From Siphonodentalium dalli (Eukaryota; Mollusca; Scaphopoda; Gadilida; Siphonodentaliidae): 64,000 nucleotides of DNA. A model generated the notes under the pieces. The model worked only from the letters and a program-made list of their open reading frames with translations, did not search any database and was not told the DNA's origin. Location of the stretch: the NCBI GenBank assembly GCA_032622095.1, contig CP136061.1:121410754-121474753 (forward strand). Direction: 5' to 3'. Each line of letters opens with the position of its first letter. Within the stretch, counting starts at the first letter, position 1. The translations under genes and the position numbers were made by a program. This document shows positions 35,721-48,960 of the stretch, piece by piece.

Positions 35721-36860
35721 ATTTTCACGGCTTTGTCACATGTAGGGAAGCGACGACATGCAGAGGTTTGGAGTGTTCGTACTTACATTTGTATATTACA
35801 TACGGGACACTGTCGGGTCTGTTTGAAAATCCCATGTGCATGTTTTCACGGCTGGTCACAATTTATAGGTACGCTGTGACAGCGGGCTGGGTGTAAGTAC
35901 ATGTACCTAAATTTATTCCTTATATTGCATGTGACACTGTCAGGTCTGCTTGACCATTTCATGTGCATGTTCACAAAACTGATCACATGTAGTGTAACTT
36001 GCATAAAATACATAAAATATACCAATTAATGTTTTTCTAGATGCAAAATCACTAACACCTCACCATTTCACTATTCCCTGCGCTCTATAATATATTTGTG
36101 TACGCGGCCGTTATCTTTTCATTTCACACTCCAGCGGCCGATCGCTCACTCACTCGGGATTATCGTGGACCGCCCATTATTGAGAGACAGCTATTCATTC
36201 TACCTTTTTATTACACGATCCTACCCTTATTCCATTCAATAAACCCATTCTATAAATTGTGATATTTTCAATACGTTTGTTTGATAGCCAGGTGACTTTT
36301 GACTTCCGGTTTGTCGTCAGTTTACATTCATTACGCTATGTCTCAAAATATTATGGCTTCCAAAATTGTTCCAACAAACTGTAATGAATTAAGAGTTTGA
36401 CAAGTTGACAAGTTAATGTATAAGACACCTGGTTATATGTCTCGTGCTCATAACCGACCAGGGGTTTTAATAGGGACGCGGTTACATGGGGTTGGGGTGT
36501 AAGTGCTTACATGTATATATGTGGATTGAATGGAACCATTCCATGTCTGTTTGTTCATGTTCATGTGCATGTTTTGACGGCTTGTCACAGGACTGGTAGG
36601 GACGCGACAATATGGGGTTAGAATGTACGTATTTATATTGTATGGAACACTGTCGGGTCTATTTGGACATTTCACGTACTCGTATGTTCTCAAGCTAACA
36701 TTTCATGCGTATGCTATCAAGGCTGGTCACAGGGGCGTAACGACAGGGGTAGGGGTGTACGTACTTATATTGCATGGGAAACTGTCGGGTCTGTTTGAAC
36801 ATTTCATATATATGTTCTTAGAGTTTGTCACGGGGACGTGGCGACAGGGGTTTGGTATAT
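35691..36860. repeat. Satellite-like tandem repeat, period about 110-132 bp, interrupted
   Basis: TGTCGGGTCTGTTTG and its variants mark unit starts near 35691, 35813, 35940, 36541, 36653 and 36785. Units also share TGCATGTTTTCACGGCT, TCACAGGGACG and TGTACGTACTTATATTGCAT. A segment of about 430 bp (36000-36430) without the repeat separates two blocks of three. Confidence 0.75.
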
Positions 36861-38379
36861 AAGAACAGTACAAGGGGCGATTTCCACTTTCGTGCCTTAA
36901 GCAACATCATTTGGAAAGTTCATACCAAAGCGTTGTTGAAATTGTTCTGATCATTTGAAATCCCAACCTGTTTAGTTTGCAATTTGTTGGTTTCAGAACA
37001 AAAACCAACCATGTCCTGCTTTCGGTCCAAATTTTGGAGTGAAATTAACATCAGTTAGAACCGCGGCGGGGGACATTATGGAAACTTCTAGCAGTCGGTT
37101 ACCTTGACGCACCAGTTGACGTGAGAATTTATGTCTGGCTGAAGGAACGTGAGACAGGGACGTCGATAAACGGTCTATACGCTGGGCCGGAGGTGTCAAA
37201 CTTGGAACACTGCACGCCCTTTTAAACCAAACCGAAATGTCCAAGTTCCATTTCACCCCTCTCCCTTGCTTGTGTCGAAATGTTCCAACATATACCTCAA
37301 GTTAACAACACCTGTGGACGCTCTACATCTCACATGTTTCATCCGATTAATCCCAAATTCCGTATGTGTGATTGGGTGACATCGATTTGTTCTGATTTGT
37401 GTTAAAACATGACCGCCTGCAGCCATCTTTGATTTTTTTCCTTGCATCACTAATTCATTTTGCACTCTCTTTCATTCCATAGATCCTAAATTGAATATCC
37501 ATGTTTGTTATCTTATGTATATTCTATTTCTCAGATTTTTCGGAATTCAGTTGAAAGATATGGCTGTCAGCGACTATCTTGGAGGCTTCTCTTTGCACCA
37601 CTAAATTCTTTGACACTCACTAAAGTCTGCATCTTTTATCCCATAGTTCCTAAATGTCATATATACATTTATGATTGAGATGAGTTGAAATGGGAGGTGT
37701 CGATAAATGATAAATGTAGATGACTGTATACATGCACGAAGAAGCTTCATAGCCAGGGGTAATTTGACCATGTAAGTATCACGTGTTTGGTCGCGAATAT
37801 ACACTCGCGCGACATCGCGTTCTGATATCAATCACGTTCGGTTGATGTTTTCGTCGTTTCTCAAGCGATCGGGTGAAGTGTCATACATATATCTATATAT
37901 AAACTTGTATTATATGGGTATTTTTGGGCTGGGTGGAAATTACACCGAGTGTTGCATTAGATATACATATATATATATATTATATTATTTTTCCCCAATA
38001 TATGTCACTAATTCTTTGTAAAAATAAGTCATGGGCGATCTGACGCATCTTTTTGTTCTTGTATAGTTTAATGTCCTGGTATCGCATCAACTTGAATTAC
38101 TGTAATATACCACAATGAGTAGCGATAAATAAAGATAAGTGCCCATCCCCATTTGCACACCACCGCCAGCATAATCAAGTGGACAAAGGCCGATATATAG
38201 ATTTCTATATATGGACGAAATGGTTCTATCAATGGATTGTCAGCAATTGTAGTTCGCAAATGGCATAGGACTTTCATTGACCACTAATGGCTTCTATCAA
38301 GTATGGCTCCAATTTATGTCCTATAATGGCATAGAGGGCCATCGCATAAATATATATATATTACATTGTCTTATTAACG
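36861..38379. other. Spacer with diverged mollusc-style repeat
   Basis: A weak duplication (GCATCACTAATTCATTTTG...CCATAGATCCTAAAT near 37443-37492, and GCACCACTAAATTCTTTGAC...CCCATAGTTCCTAAAT near 37595-37657) recalls interspersed repeats common in molluscs. Two minus ORFs at 36993-37465 read through it and look non-coding. Confidence 0.4.
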
Positions 38380-39540
38380 CCCCTCGGGTGTATACTGTGG
38401 TACAGATTTTAGAAAAGCTGTGGTTCGCTGGGCATTTTATAAATAGATAATGGGTTTTTCCAGTTGTGACAATTCGCAGTAGGTCGCTATTAATTTTGCA
38501 GAGCTCTCTGAATTCGCGGAGGTCCCCTAAAATTGTCGAAATATGTTGATTTTAATTATGGAACGGGTGCGTATATGTCAATTGATACGTATTTTAAACA
38601 AATGACGACACGATCATCATAATAGTGGTTTGTTCTATCAATCATATCATAATCATCATCATCATCATCATCATTAACATTGGGCATCTGTAGCTTTTTA
38701 TTGTGTCCTCTTGTTCTTCCTGGTGAATGTCTTTCTAATAGGTCACAGGCATTGATAGTGTAATGACCATGCAGCAGTTTATATACCTCGATTAGATCTC
38801 CTCTAAATATTCGATATTTTAAAGACATCAGATTGAGTCTTATCATTCGGTCTCGGTAGCATAGAGTTTTGATTTGACGAACTAGTTTCGTTGCTTTTCC
38901 TTGTATTTCTCTAAGATAATGCTTTGATATTTGTGATGTGGGCTCCATTCAGAGTTACAGTATTCGACGATAGGTCTGACCATGCTTATGTAGAGCGATT
39001 ATAAAGTGTCGATGTCCAAGTTCGTGAAAGTTCTGTTGACTGTGTCGATGATTTGAGAAGCTTTATTGTATTAGGATATTGTAGGAAGACTAATCTGGCC
39101 GTGTCAAATTGAGCTATGGCGATGGGATTTCTCGCAGGACAACACATTTCGGGTTTTCGTGGGGATGTGTATTCGCTGGACGTCTTAGTTAGTGTGTAAC
39201 TATTATGACCGCGCTAATTGCTTTCGATGTTTAGGTATGAACAATGGCTGGGCCATGCACTCTTTGTGGGAACACAATGCCTCCGATGTTTTATCCGCAT
39301 TTAGAAGCTTTCTGGTGTGGTGAATGAGAAACCTGCAGTAATAAGCCGTAGTTTTTTGTAATAATTTGAAGGATTAGTTTTAACGGAATTCTGAGGCGGT
39401 GCATTCATGTAACCAATATATTTTATATTATACTTTATATTTATGGCTAATAATATGATCTTGAGGGCGTTACCATTTCTGTTTATGGTTTTCTTGTAAT
39501 CATGCTGCCTGTGAAACCCTGTGCACGTGGATGCATACAT
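38380..39540 (-). pseudogene. LINE-derived unit R1, minus-strand copy
   Basis: Encodes a reverse-transcriptase C-terminal relic (KATKLVRQIKTLCYRDRM, SLKYRIFRGDLIEVYKLL) at 38556-38948. A (TCA)n tract at about 38650-38673 follows in its 3' direction. The unit is collinear in reverse with 57190-58795, including the final ACACCCGAGGG block at 38380-38395. Confidence 0.8.
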
Positions 39541-39547
39541 ATATATG

Positions 39548-39726
39548 CTCGGGAGCCTTTGCGTTCAATCAAATATAGATATATATCCAGGTATATATGG
39601 CGCTGGTGGCATACCATTAACACTGGCTTTAATTCTTAAATTAAACTTCACTTCATAAATCGAAATACATAGGCCCGGGATCCTTCGCGGTCAATCAAAT
39701 ATAGAGATATATCCAGGTATATATGG
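39548..39726. repeat. Tandem duplication of a 53-bp segment, spaced 126 bp
   Basis: TCAATCAAATATAGATATAT and CCAGGTATATATGG occur at 39548-39600 and again, with few changes, at 39674-39726. Confidence 0.75.
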
Positions 39727-42700
39727 TATCTATATGTTGCATGTATAATGGTGATTTTGATGGTGTGTGTATAGCCTTCAGCATTATAAAATAATGTACT
39801 GTTGTGAGTAAATATGCAGAGGGAGTAATTCAACAAAATGTTGGATTCTTGATCTTACAGCATGGTACAACTTAAACCACCTTGCAAATAAAAAACCTGA
39901 ATTCTCTCTGTTTGTGACACCCTTATAGTCCCATCCAAACACCAGTGGACACACGTACTGTGTGAAACTGCTTTCGAGAACGTTGGTAAGGAAAGGAAAT
40001 TACAGAAACAATATTGGTAGAATAATTAATCTCTGGAAGCTGTGGACTATTTAAGAAACATAAGTTTTATCTAATCTTTGGTGACCGACTAGCGTATTCG
40101 AAGGCTGCCATAGACCAAGGGCGTATATACGATTATATCTAGATATCAGAGTATACCGCCACACACTTACGGGATCAGCTGTTGTGAAATCCTGAGTGTT
40201 GGTCAGAAAGTGTTACTCTGTACTTGAAATGGAATATAAGAACATAATTGAATTAAAAATATATCTCAAACTTTCATGCTTATAGAGACATTCAAGAACA
40301 TGGTTGATAAATAACAAACGTTATTGTTATGCATATTGGATACCCCCAGGCATATTCGAAGGCTCCGACAAACAAAAGTTGGCTGTCCCCAATAGCTACA
40401 CCTTTGAGAAAAAAAGGCCATTCTATCTGGATATACACATTTTATTTCGATACAGGTTGACATCAAGCAACCTGGGACAATTTACTAAAGGGATTGACAG
40501 ATACGAAACGATTTTGTTTAACCTTTTGAGACCGACTGGCATATTAAAATATTAAAAGGTCTCCGACAGCCTGGACCAATCTACAAGAATCAGCATGTAA
40601 AAATGAAACGAGACCTTCTATATACATGTTGCATAGTCTCAGATAGACAATGGTCCAAGGGTGTTCAATACATTAAGCTGTACCAAACCACTTGCTGTGT
40701 GTCAGACATAGGGCTATTATGTCATGGCATACACACTCATTTAGATAATGTTGCATCAAACAATATGGGTACATTGACAACAACTGGCTGAACAAATAAC
40801 AGACATAACATGATTGATCAGTGTTTTGGGGGCCCCTGTCCAAGTTAATTTGCTGTTTCCGGAAACCACTTGGAGTATATTCATATGCACAACAAGGATA
40901 AGGATGTTTGCCATCATAAAATCATTTTATCTATTTTTTGATAGGATGGCCACCGGAGGAGGCATTCGCTAAAATAAAAAGTTTGCTAATAAGAAACGTG
41001 ACTGTTCTATGTGTTTTAGACCACATAGCATATTTAAAATCAATACAGCACATTAACTCGTCAACGTGAAATAACACCCTGCAATTTCAAGTTTTATCTT
41101 CGTGAAAGTTGACTTCGGAAACCCCTAATTAATATGTCAGAAAGATTCAATTTCTTCTGCAACATCGATGAGTATAGTCATTTAGGCAATATTTTGTTAA
41201 CAAACCAGGACTATAATTGTCATATTCATTGATCACAAATCGCTATTTACGTCAATGGAAGGACTGCTGTTTCAAAATAAGCACCAAACTAGATTTCAGC
41301 TGACAATATTTCTGAAATAATAGATAATCAATGTATTTTCTGTGAAGTCACTCGGAGCCACATACAACAGCAAATAATGGGGAAATTGGTTAATCACAAA
41401 ACACTCTCTAAATTCGAATACGTGTTTTCAAATCAAGACTAAGTTATTCTTATTACCATTTTTCATAGCATACAAGATAAATTCGAGAACTGTCCACCAT
41501 TCATTGTAGATCATGGTTGACAAGAATTGTGTCGTATCAAGTATGACAACGTTGTCGTATGAAGTATACGTCAACAATGATCCATTGAATTAGTAAGCGC
41601 TCTTTAGATCAGTTTTGCTGAAACCAGCAATTTAGGTTGGTACAACGGCTTTCTATAATGCAATTTATATCAGAAGATCAATTTGGCAGTGAACATTTTT
41701 TTCCCCACGAAAAATACGATCTGAATCGAGAAAATACCATTTTTTCTTTTATTTTCGGCTAAAATTTCTGAATTTGAATTTTCTTGCCTTTTCAAGACTT
41801 CGCATATTTACATATGTGAGTTGGTGTCAATGATAGTGTAAGTAGAAAGCTAAATACCAACAAAAGATGACACGTTCAAGCATTAGCAAGCTTTAATGTT
41901 AGTGAACGGAAAATAAATACTCCAAAGAGACGATATTTGGGTACATGTATCTCTCTTCAAATGGAAAAATACCCAAATAATGCGACAATTGCCAGATGGA
42001 AAACAACCATAATTTTAAAGAATATACATACCCCTATAACAATATAGTAATCACCAAAATTCCGCATGGGGGTCTACAAGTGGCTGAAGGTCTTTTGTGT
42101 GTGACATCCTAAGGTGATAGTTTATCGGTCTGGATATCATGCGCCATGGTAAAATATTCTGAAGAAAAAGACATGGCTACCAAATTGCCAAAATCTCGCA
42201 CCATGACGTAACCATGTTGCACCGGATTACGTTACGAACGTGCCCCCCCCCAACTCTTTCAGGAATTAAAGATGGCCACCTGTGTTCTTAGATTAAACAC
42301 CATAGATGATATTTTGTACAGTGCCATCCCATGAGTTTGGTATATGTCTTATACGTTTGCTACGTTGTGTGAATTGTGTGTGTTTGTTATTTGCCTGTTA
42401 TTTCGCGCCTTAAAATTTGAAATCAATTGGTAAAACACTTGCCGAGGATATTGGAATCACTGTATGTGAGTTGGTTCAACGAAATAATACACAACTAGTT
42501 AGTTTTTGTAAAAAATCAACAAGAAAATTTAGAAGTTTCGACAAGAAAAGAGTTATCGGAAATTTCTGAATCTTATATAATTCTTTTCTCGCTCGCTCAT
42601 CTAAATTAACAAGGTAATTTTGGTTTCTATATATAACTGTTGTAATGATATTGACGAATGTGTATAAGAATGTTCTTCGGTGACACAATCGAAACGTTAG

Positions 42701-42904
42701 AACTTAGAATACTTGCTTTATTTTGTGTCGAACTGGGTGAAATTCATTCAGCGGTATAGCCATTTCATTTCATGTTTTAACCTGTATATAGAAGAAAATA
42801 ATCTACCGCGGGATTCCATGCGCGTCAGGAGCGCAAATCAGAACTCAGTATTAGTAGCACAGATAATGTCCAATCGAACCGATTATAACGTAGCGCGATG
42901 TGAT
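39727..42904. other. Spacer, nothing firm
   Basis: Diverged short repeats with GCATATTCGAAGGCT or related blocks appear near 40095, 40348 and 40530. ORFs up to 83 codons have no recognisable motif. Confidence 0.4.
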
Positions 42905-43030
42905 ACAAGAAAACCATAGTCAGAAATGGTAAAGCCTCCAAGATTATGGTATTACATATAAATAGAAATTATAAAAAATACATAAAATATTTTGATAACA
43001 ATTGCGTTTAAACAAGTAATCCTTCAAATT
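42905..43030 (+). repeat. LINE-derived unit R1, partial copy
   Basis: ACAAGAAAACCATAGTCAGA, ATGGTAAAGCCTCCAAGAT and AATCCTTCAAATTATTAC match R1 starts at 28625 and 57190. Confidence 0.65.
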
Positions 43031-43254
43031 ATTACTAACAAAGTAAACGACTGTGGGGTCACTCAACAGATTATAAAGACTTGGACATAGTATACTGTAA
43101 ATACTAAAATTTAAAAGAAATAATTAAAAGATAAAATTTAGCAAGTAGTAAAAGTTAATTTTCTCATTTTTGTTTTGGTTAAATAAAGCAATAATTTAAA
43201 TGTAACATTTGGTTTAAAAAAAAATGATTGACCGTGGCTCTTCCAATAATTGCG

Positions 43255-43505
43255 CGACTGACCTGGTCAATTGTTCTTAAGAAGTTGTTTTGAGAATTAC
43301 TTTGGAGGGAAATAGTTGTGGCTGTGGCTTCGCAAGTAATTACCTTGGTGACGTGATGTTAACAAATCTGAACTCCAGTTAACCAAGGACGCTTCATACC
43401 AAATATAAGGTGAATTATTAATTCTTTAGAAGTTGTTTTAAGATTTACTATGGAGGGAAAGAATTGTGGTGCTGGCTTCGCAACTATTTGACCTCATTGT
43501 AACAA
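43255..43505. repeat. Mollusc-type repeat, single array fragment
   Basis: Shares TTCTTAAGAAGTTGTTTTGA, GGAGGGAAATAGTTGTGG, ACCAAGGACGC and ACCAAATATAAGGTGAAT with the units at 22070-22580. Confidence 0.65.
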
Positions 43506-43877
43506 ATATAAATATTAGTCACTCGGGCAATAGATGTATCTATTCTGTATATTAACTTATTGGGTCTTACGTGTCTTGAGATGTCTAAATAGTTTTCGAT
43601 GGACAGATCGCGCAAGGGTCCCACGCCAATCTTCTCTGTTGGGATTCCAATTGTTGGCTCATTAAATAGGCACATATGCTTAAGATACAGTCGCACGCTC
43701 CCGTAAGTCGGGTTTTGATTCCAGTTAATGAAAATATCATTGAAATAATCGGTTTCCCCCAATAAACATCCATATATTGAATATACATGTTTTGGAGCAG
43801 AATTAGGCAGTCCATATTGGACGCCATCATGGAATTTATTTTGTTTTGTTTTAATTTTCACACATAATTATTAGTTA

Positions 43878-44435
43878 TATGGATGGAGTTCTCATTAAAC
43901 CTCACATCCTTGTATTGGTTACAGTAATACCCAAAGTAATTGACCACTTAACCACATCAGAATTATTGGTAATTGTTCAGGATTTGAAATCCTGAAAATT
44001 TACCAATAATTTTGCTGTGGTCAAGTGGTCAATTACTTTGGACATTACTGTATGAGGATTGAGTTATCATTAAACCTCAAATCCTTATATTGGTTACAGT
44101 AATGCCCAAAGTAATTGACCACTTAACCACAGCAGAATTATGTATTTTTTCAGCATTTACAATCCTCAAATTACCCATTATTCTGCTGTGGTTAAGTGGT
44201 CAATTGCTTTGAACATTACTGTATGATGATTGAGTTATCATTAAACCTCAAATCCTTATATTGGTTACAGTAATGCCCAAAGTAATTGACCCTTTAACCA
44301 CAGCATAATTATAGGTAATTTTTCAGGATTTAGAATCATGAAAAAATACACACAATTTTGCTGTGGTTAAGTGATGAATTACTTTGGACATTACTGTATG
44401 TAGATGGAGTTAAACCTCACATCAGTGTGTTGGGG
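43878..44435. mobile_element. Three tandem copies of a short family B MITE with shared flanks
   Basis: MITE copies at 43920-44052, 44095-44223 and 44266-44398 each begin TACAGTAATRCCCAAAGTAA and end TTACTGTA. Between them lies the same GAGTTATCATTAAACCTCAA flank. Period is about 171-175 bp. The element differs from the other family B copies by lacking the central GAAAGCTCTC loop. Confidence 0.85.
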
Positions 44436-44699
44436 ATTTGGACCTTGACTTGGGACCTTTGGTTTTTAACGCAACAAATGCGCGTACACCTTATACACAA
44501 ATTTTTTATGTAACCAGAGTTTTTCTTGGATAAGATGCGTTTGAAGCCTGCTTACATTTCAAAATGTTGTCAGTTTTGTATTGTCTGCAGCGGATCTCGA
44601 CGCGTTGAAGCAAAAGTTACAAAAGATAAAATGTGTATGTGACGAGACTATAATACAAATGAAAAAATAAATTGAGGGAGGGGTGGGCGATACAGGGAA
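44436..44699. other. Spacer
   Basis: No feature recognised. Confidence 0.4.
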
Positions 44700-45410
44700 C
44701 TAAGGGTTGAACCGATATAAATTTGTAGAGCAATAACGACCAATGTTGACATATTAATGATATTATGCATATCAACTCTACTGTTGCAACAAGGCTATAA
44801 AATAGGGGGGTGTCAGAATCTTAGTCATCTCTATATAGTGCCAGAATAGTCATTTATGGAGTTCTATAAGATGTTGGGTTGGTTATATGGACCGGAGAAA
44901 AAAGGGGTTTGTACCGATGAAGTTGATGAACTGACATAAATTAGTGGATCGATGTTGCCATGTAATGCATCGTGATCGACTGTACTAAAGCAGCAATTAT
45001 ATAAAATTGGGGGGGGGTCTGAAATTATCTCTATAGTTGGCACCAGGATTATATAGAAAGGAATAGCAATTGATATACATATTCGGCATACTATAGTAAT
45101 ACCATAGACATATAAGTACAAGTATCACGAGATGAAATATTACGTAACATGACTATATACCGATGAAAGAAATAAATAAATTGGACCGGGATTAGAGGTT
45201 GGGTTGGTTATATGTGGATAATTGGATATGGAATTCATACCGATGAAACGATACAAATTAGTGGAGCGATAAAGACACTTAGTCAGGCTACGCGGGGGAA
45301 ATAGGGGTTGATACGATAGACCGAAATAAATTTGTCGAGTGATAATGACCAATGTTGACGTATAAAGTAACGCGACTGTACTGTCACACAATTATCAGGT
45401 AGAACCGGTC
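44700..45410. repeat. Diverged tandem repeat, period about 200-230 bp
   Basis: ACCGATATAAATTTGTAGAG, CATAAATTAGTGGATCGATG, CAAATTAGTGGAGCGATAAA and AATAAATTTGTCGAGTGATA mark related unit starts. GTTGGGTTGGTTATATG occurs twice. Units are much eroded. Confidence 0.55.
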
Positions 45411-46040
45411 AAATATGACAGGGTACAGCACGTAATTATTTCCTAGATCGAAGAAATGATTTATTTTTTTTCGATGATAAAATTTAACATGGGATAATTT
45501 GCCATTAAAATCGATTTATGTCTATAAAACTGTCATTTTTCAAAATTTTGAGCTGAAACTTGGTGTGTATGTGTATAATACTACTATATTCTTAAAATGA
45601 CAGAGTTCAGCGCGTAATTATGTTTTAGATGGAAGAAATTGAATTTGTTTTCGATAACAAATTTACAGCGTGTACGGCCTACGGGTCATTGAGTATGCTC
45701 AATTTTTGTAAACAAACTTTTGTCAATAGCCGTTTTGGTCAAACTAAACCTTCTTCGACCGGGACAGCAGATCCGAATAGTAGCTAAGATGTATTTAGAT
45801 AGAATTATCAAAATAATATGACCGATCAGGGTACATTTTAACAGAATATTTTCAACAACATATTATTACACCGGTGACTTTAAGTTTACAATTTCAGCCT
45901 GTCCTGACTCTATCGATACGATTTATCATATTTTCATAAACATATTATACACCGGTGGCGTTAACGATACAATTTCGGCATCTACGTGATTCTATCGGTA
46001 CGATTGAGTAAGGTACACAAAATCTCCAAGAATACCATTC
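45411..46040. repeat. Two short duplications
   Basis: AATGACAGAGTTCAGCGCGT and GAAGAAATTGAATTTGTTTT at 45595-45670 resemble 45411-45475. CATATTATTACACCGGTGAC and CATATTATACACCGGTGGCG mark a second duplication at about 45858-45990. Confidence 0.55.
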
Positions 46041-46100
46041 GCCCTGTACACCACACAATATCAAACTCACAGAAGCTAGAAACACCACAGGTGGCGTAAT
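46041..46100 (+). repeat. R2 block
   Basis: A block of about 60 bp ending CACCACAGGTGGCGTAAT, also at 30132-30190. Confidence 0.7.
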
Positions 46101-46261
46101 AATTTAGGAGAAGACAGCAAATGTTCAGAGAAATGAAACATTTGGCGGGAATGCGATAAGCTTAGTATTATGATGAGACTTTCAATCAAATTTTATATGT
46201 TAATTTGAATTATTTCATTATTTATTCCTATGCGATCAAAATGGTTGGAAAATAACGATTG

Positions 46262-46590
46262 TAGTCAGATGTAATCAAAAAGTAATCGATTACATTTACT
46301 AAAGTAATTGTAATCGTAATCGATTACATTGGAAACAATGTAATCAGTAATCGTAATCATATAAGTCAAAAGAAATTGTAATCGTAATCGATTACATTGG
46401 GATTACATGCATGTAATCGCCCCAACCCTGTCAGGGTTTGGGTAATCGTAATCAGTAATCGTAATCAAAGTAATCGATTACAAAATTTGGAGTAATCGTC
46501 TGTAATCAGTAATCATGACATTTCTTGATTACAAGTAATCGTAATCGTAATGATTACATTTTGATTACTTTTTGATTACTTTTATTAAAA
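46262..46590. repeat. Foldback built from GTAATC/GATTAC hexamers
   Basis: Well over twenty GTAATC or GATTAC words lie in about 330 bp, many joined as GTAATCGATTAC. The ends (ATCAAAAAGTAATCGATTAC, and GATTACTTTTTGATTAC) and the centre (CCCAACCCTGTCAGGGTTTG, about 46424-46443) are in inverted arrangement, so the block folds on itself. Confidence 0.85.
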
Positions 46591-47510
46591 TATCCATATG
46601 CATGGCTATTGGATACTCATAGTCTATTACTGTGGTACTGTGGAGTGTGCAAAGATACAAACAACATATTAGAAAGTTAGTACAATTTTGTCATGTGTTA
46701 TGTTAGTGGTACAGTGTGTATGTACATTATGGCAGTGGACACAGATAACAACACACAATTGTTGAATACAGAATGAATGGCAATACACTTGTGATACAGA
46801 CAATGATACATGATACATGACATGAGTCAGCATGCATCTGAGTATATTTTGACACAGACTGAATTGGCCACTTCATCATCATGACAAATAAATAGTCCTT
46901 TGAAAAATGTCAATGGCAAAGGATCAGTTCGCTGAAATATACTAATTAAATTATATTTGTACACGTGCGCCATATCGCTACCCATAACTAGGAGTATACA
47001 TATACCTGCAATAATTCGCAGTAGTTACTATAATGTTGTTTCAATGTTCCAGGCAAGTATTATTACATGAAGCTATAGTTTAGTGCATGTATAGGGGAAA
47101 TGTGGTGATGCTTTTTTTTATCTCGGGTTCTTCGCCACAACTTTTGTGATACAGGGTTGAACAATTTGAGGTCATCAGAACCTTGAAAATTGGTGTGTTC
47201 AGGGTATGGGATGGTCGGGCGATTTGGTGAGTGCAGTACCTACTCGTATAAACTACGTATGGAATACTATTAGGACCACTTCCTAATGGCGCTTCTGTCG
47301 CGTGCCGAAGACGACAAAACATATGCGCCATTATAGTCACGCGCCGAAATCGACATGCAGAAGCGCCAAAAACATGCGACAATGTGGTTAAATGATTATG
47401 TCGTTTATAACACTGTTCACAATGTTCGCTGTTTGAAGAAGCAATATAATCGAATATGTGATAGATTTAATTACAATAATTGTGGGTAAATGATTTGACT
47501 GAATGAAACA
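46591..47510. other. Spacer
   Basis: A weak inverted pair with TGGCGCTTCTG and CAGAAGCGCCA occurs at about 47287-47370. No coding-like ORF. Confidence 0.4.
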
Positions 47511-47514
47511 ATAA

Positions 47515-48115
47515 CTACCTTCAAAATCGCCCACAACGTGTACGAATTAACTCAAGCTTTTCTAAATACGCACCTATAACAGCAGCAGTCCCTCAAGGAT
47601 ACGTAATCGGACCTCTACTATTTCTCATATGTATTTTTAAATGACATTGCGGACAATTTAGAGTCCCAAGCAGAATGTAGTATTCAATAGAGCTATCATT
47701 GATTATACAAATAATCACAGACACCTGGGTTTTGAAATTTCATAAGATCTGTCATGGAATATATATATATATCGAAAATATATGTACCATAAGGCCCATG
47801 CTAGACTTTCCCAATTGAGAAAACTTAAATATCTTCTCAAACGCTCGAACCATTATACTTATCGCACGTTCGTCCATAAATGGAATATGCTAGTTGTGTG
47901 TGGTTTGGAGCACCTGACTATTTATCAAGAAGACTAGATTACATACAGATCGGAGCCGCACGCATAGTTACAGGGTGTACAAAATCTGTTTTTCCTGATC
48001 GGGTACTCACTGAACTCGGATGGGAGAACCTGGCAAGTAGGCGGTATGTCAAACGAATGAGTATATTTCACCACATTGTAAATGGCAAACCCCCGCATAC
48101 TTAACCCTGCTTCGT
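47515..48115 (+). pseudogene. Degraded non-LTR reverse transcriptase, second LINE family
   Basis: The frame at about 47580 reads VPQGYVIGPLLFLI, the conserved reverse-transcriptase block 4, then after a frameshift NDIADNL. A C-terminal piece at 47880-48104 reads MEYASCVWFGAPDYLSRRLD and LTELGWENLASRRYVKRM. The YxDD region between is missing or decayed. It differs from the 33.5-kb LINE in sequence and strand. Confidence 0.75.
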
Positions 48116-48954
48116 CCACTGTCATAAATGAGATACCGCAATGTGCATGGTTATACAATTTGTTTTTTGAGGCGAACGTCTTAATATAACTTGGTATAGG
48201 ATTTTCCTCGTGTGTTGTATCTCGTGAGTGGTACTAGTCTTTTATACAGCTATAAAGATATCTTCATTTTCGCATTTATTTTTAGGTTCGGGTCCCCATC
48301 TAATAATTTCTTAAATGAATGTATATTGAAACGCAGGAAATGATTACGGAGTGTAATTCTTTCTTGAAAGTAAAGATGGCATTCAAAACAAAAGAGTGGA
48401 AAGCATTTTCTACAGAGTGTCCACACCAAAATGTAGCACCTTTTGCTATATGATTTAGAAGTTTATCTGCTTGTAAATTACTGCATTCGCATTTCAGTTT
48501 TCAATGAAGGATGTTTAATATCCGTTTATAACACTAAGAGTAATTTGATTCAGAAGAACTGGTGGGGTGGTGAGACTACAAATTATATACAAATTATCTA
48601 CATATTATTTACAAATTATATACAATGATATATGTACACTTGTAAATATGTTATACATTATAGTATACCTATTGTGTTGACAACCCAAATTACTTTCAGT
48701 GTTGTAAAGGCAATTGGGAGAGGTGGTTTTGCATCAGTGGATCGCACTTATCCTTCAATCCCAATGCCAATTTGTATTGTAATATATTTATTGGTAATAA
48801 ATATGTTTAAACTAAACAATAACAACACAACAAAACACGTGTTTTGTTATATATGTGTGTAAATACTTGGTCTTTGCTCTATTTACAATTTACACGTGTT
48901 CCTGTTTGAATGTTTGAATGTTTATTTGCAGATTTATACAATACATCAGTGGTA
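48116..48954. other. Spacer left of the Gypsy element
   Basis: AT-rich, with short ORFs of no recognised content. A tandem of CAAATTATATACAAATTAT-type sequence lies at 48580-48625. Confidence 0.4.
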
Positions 48955-48960
48955 CATATA

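Noticed and set aside
36993-37465. Two adjacent minus ORFs (87 and 70 codons)
   Set aside because: They read through mollusc-style interspersed repeat sequence (GATGGCTGCAGG...) and show no domain.
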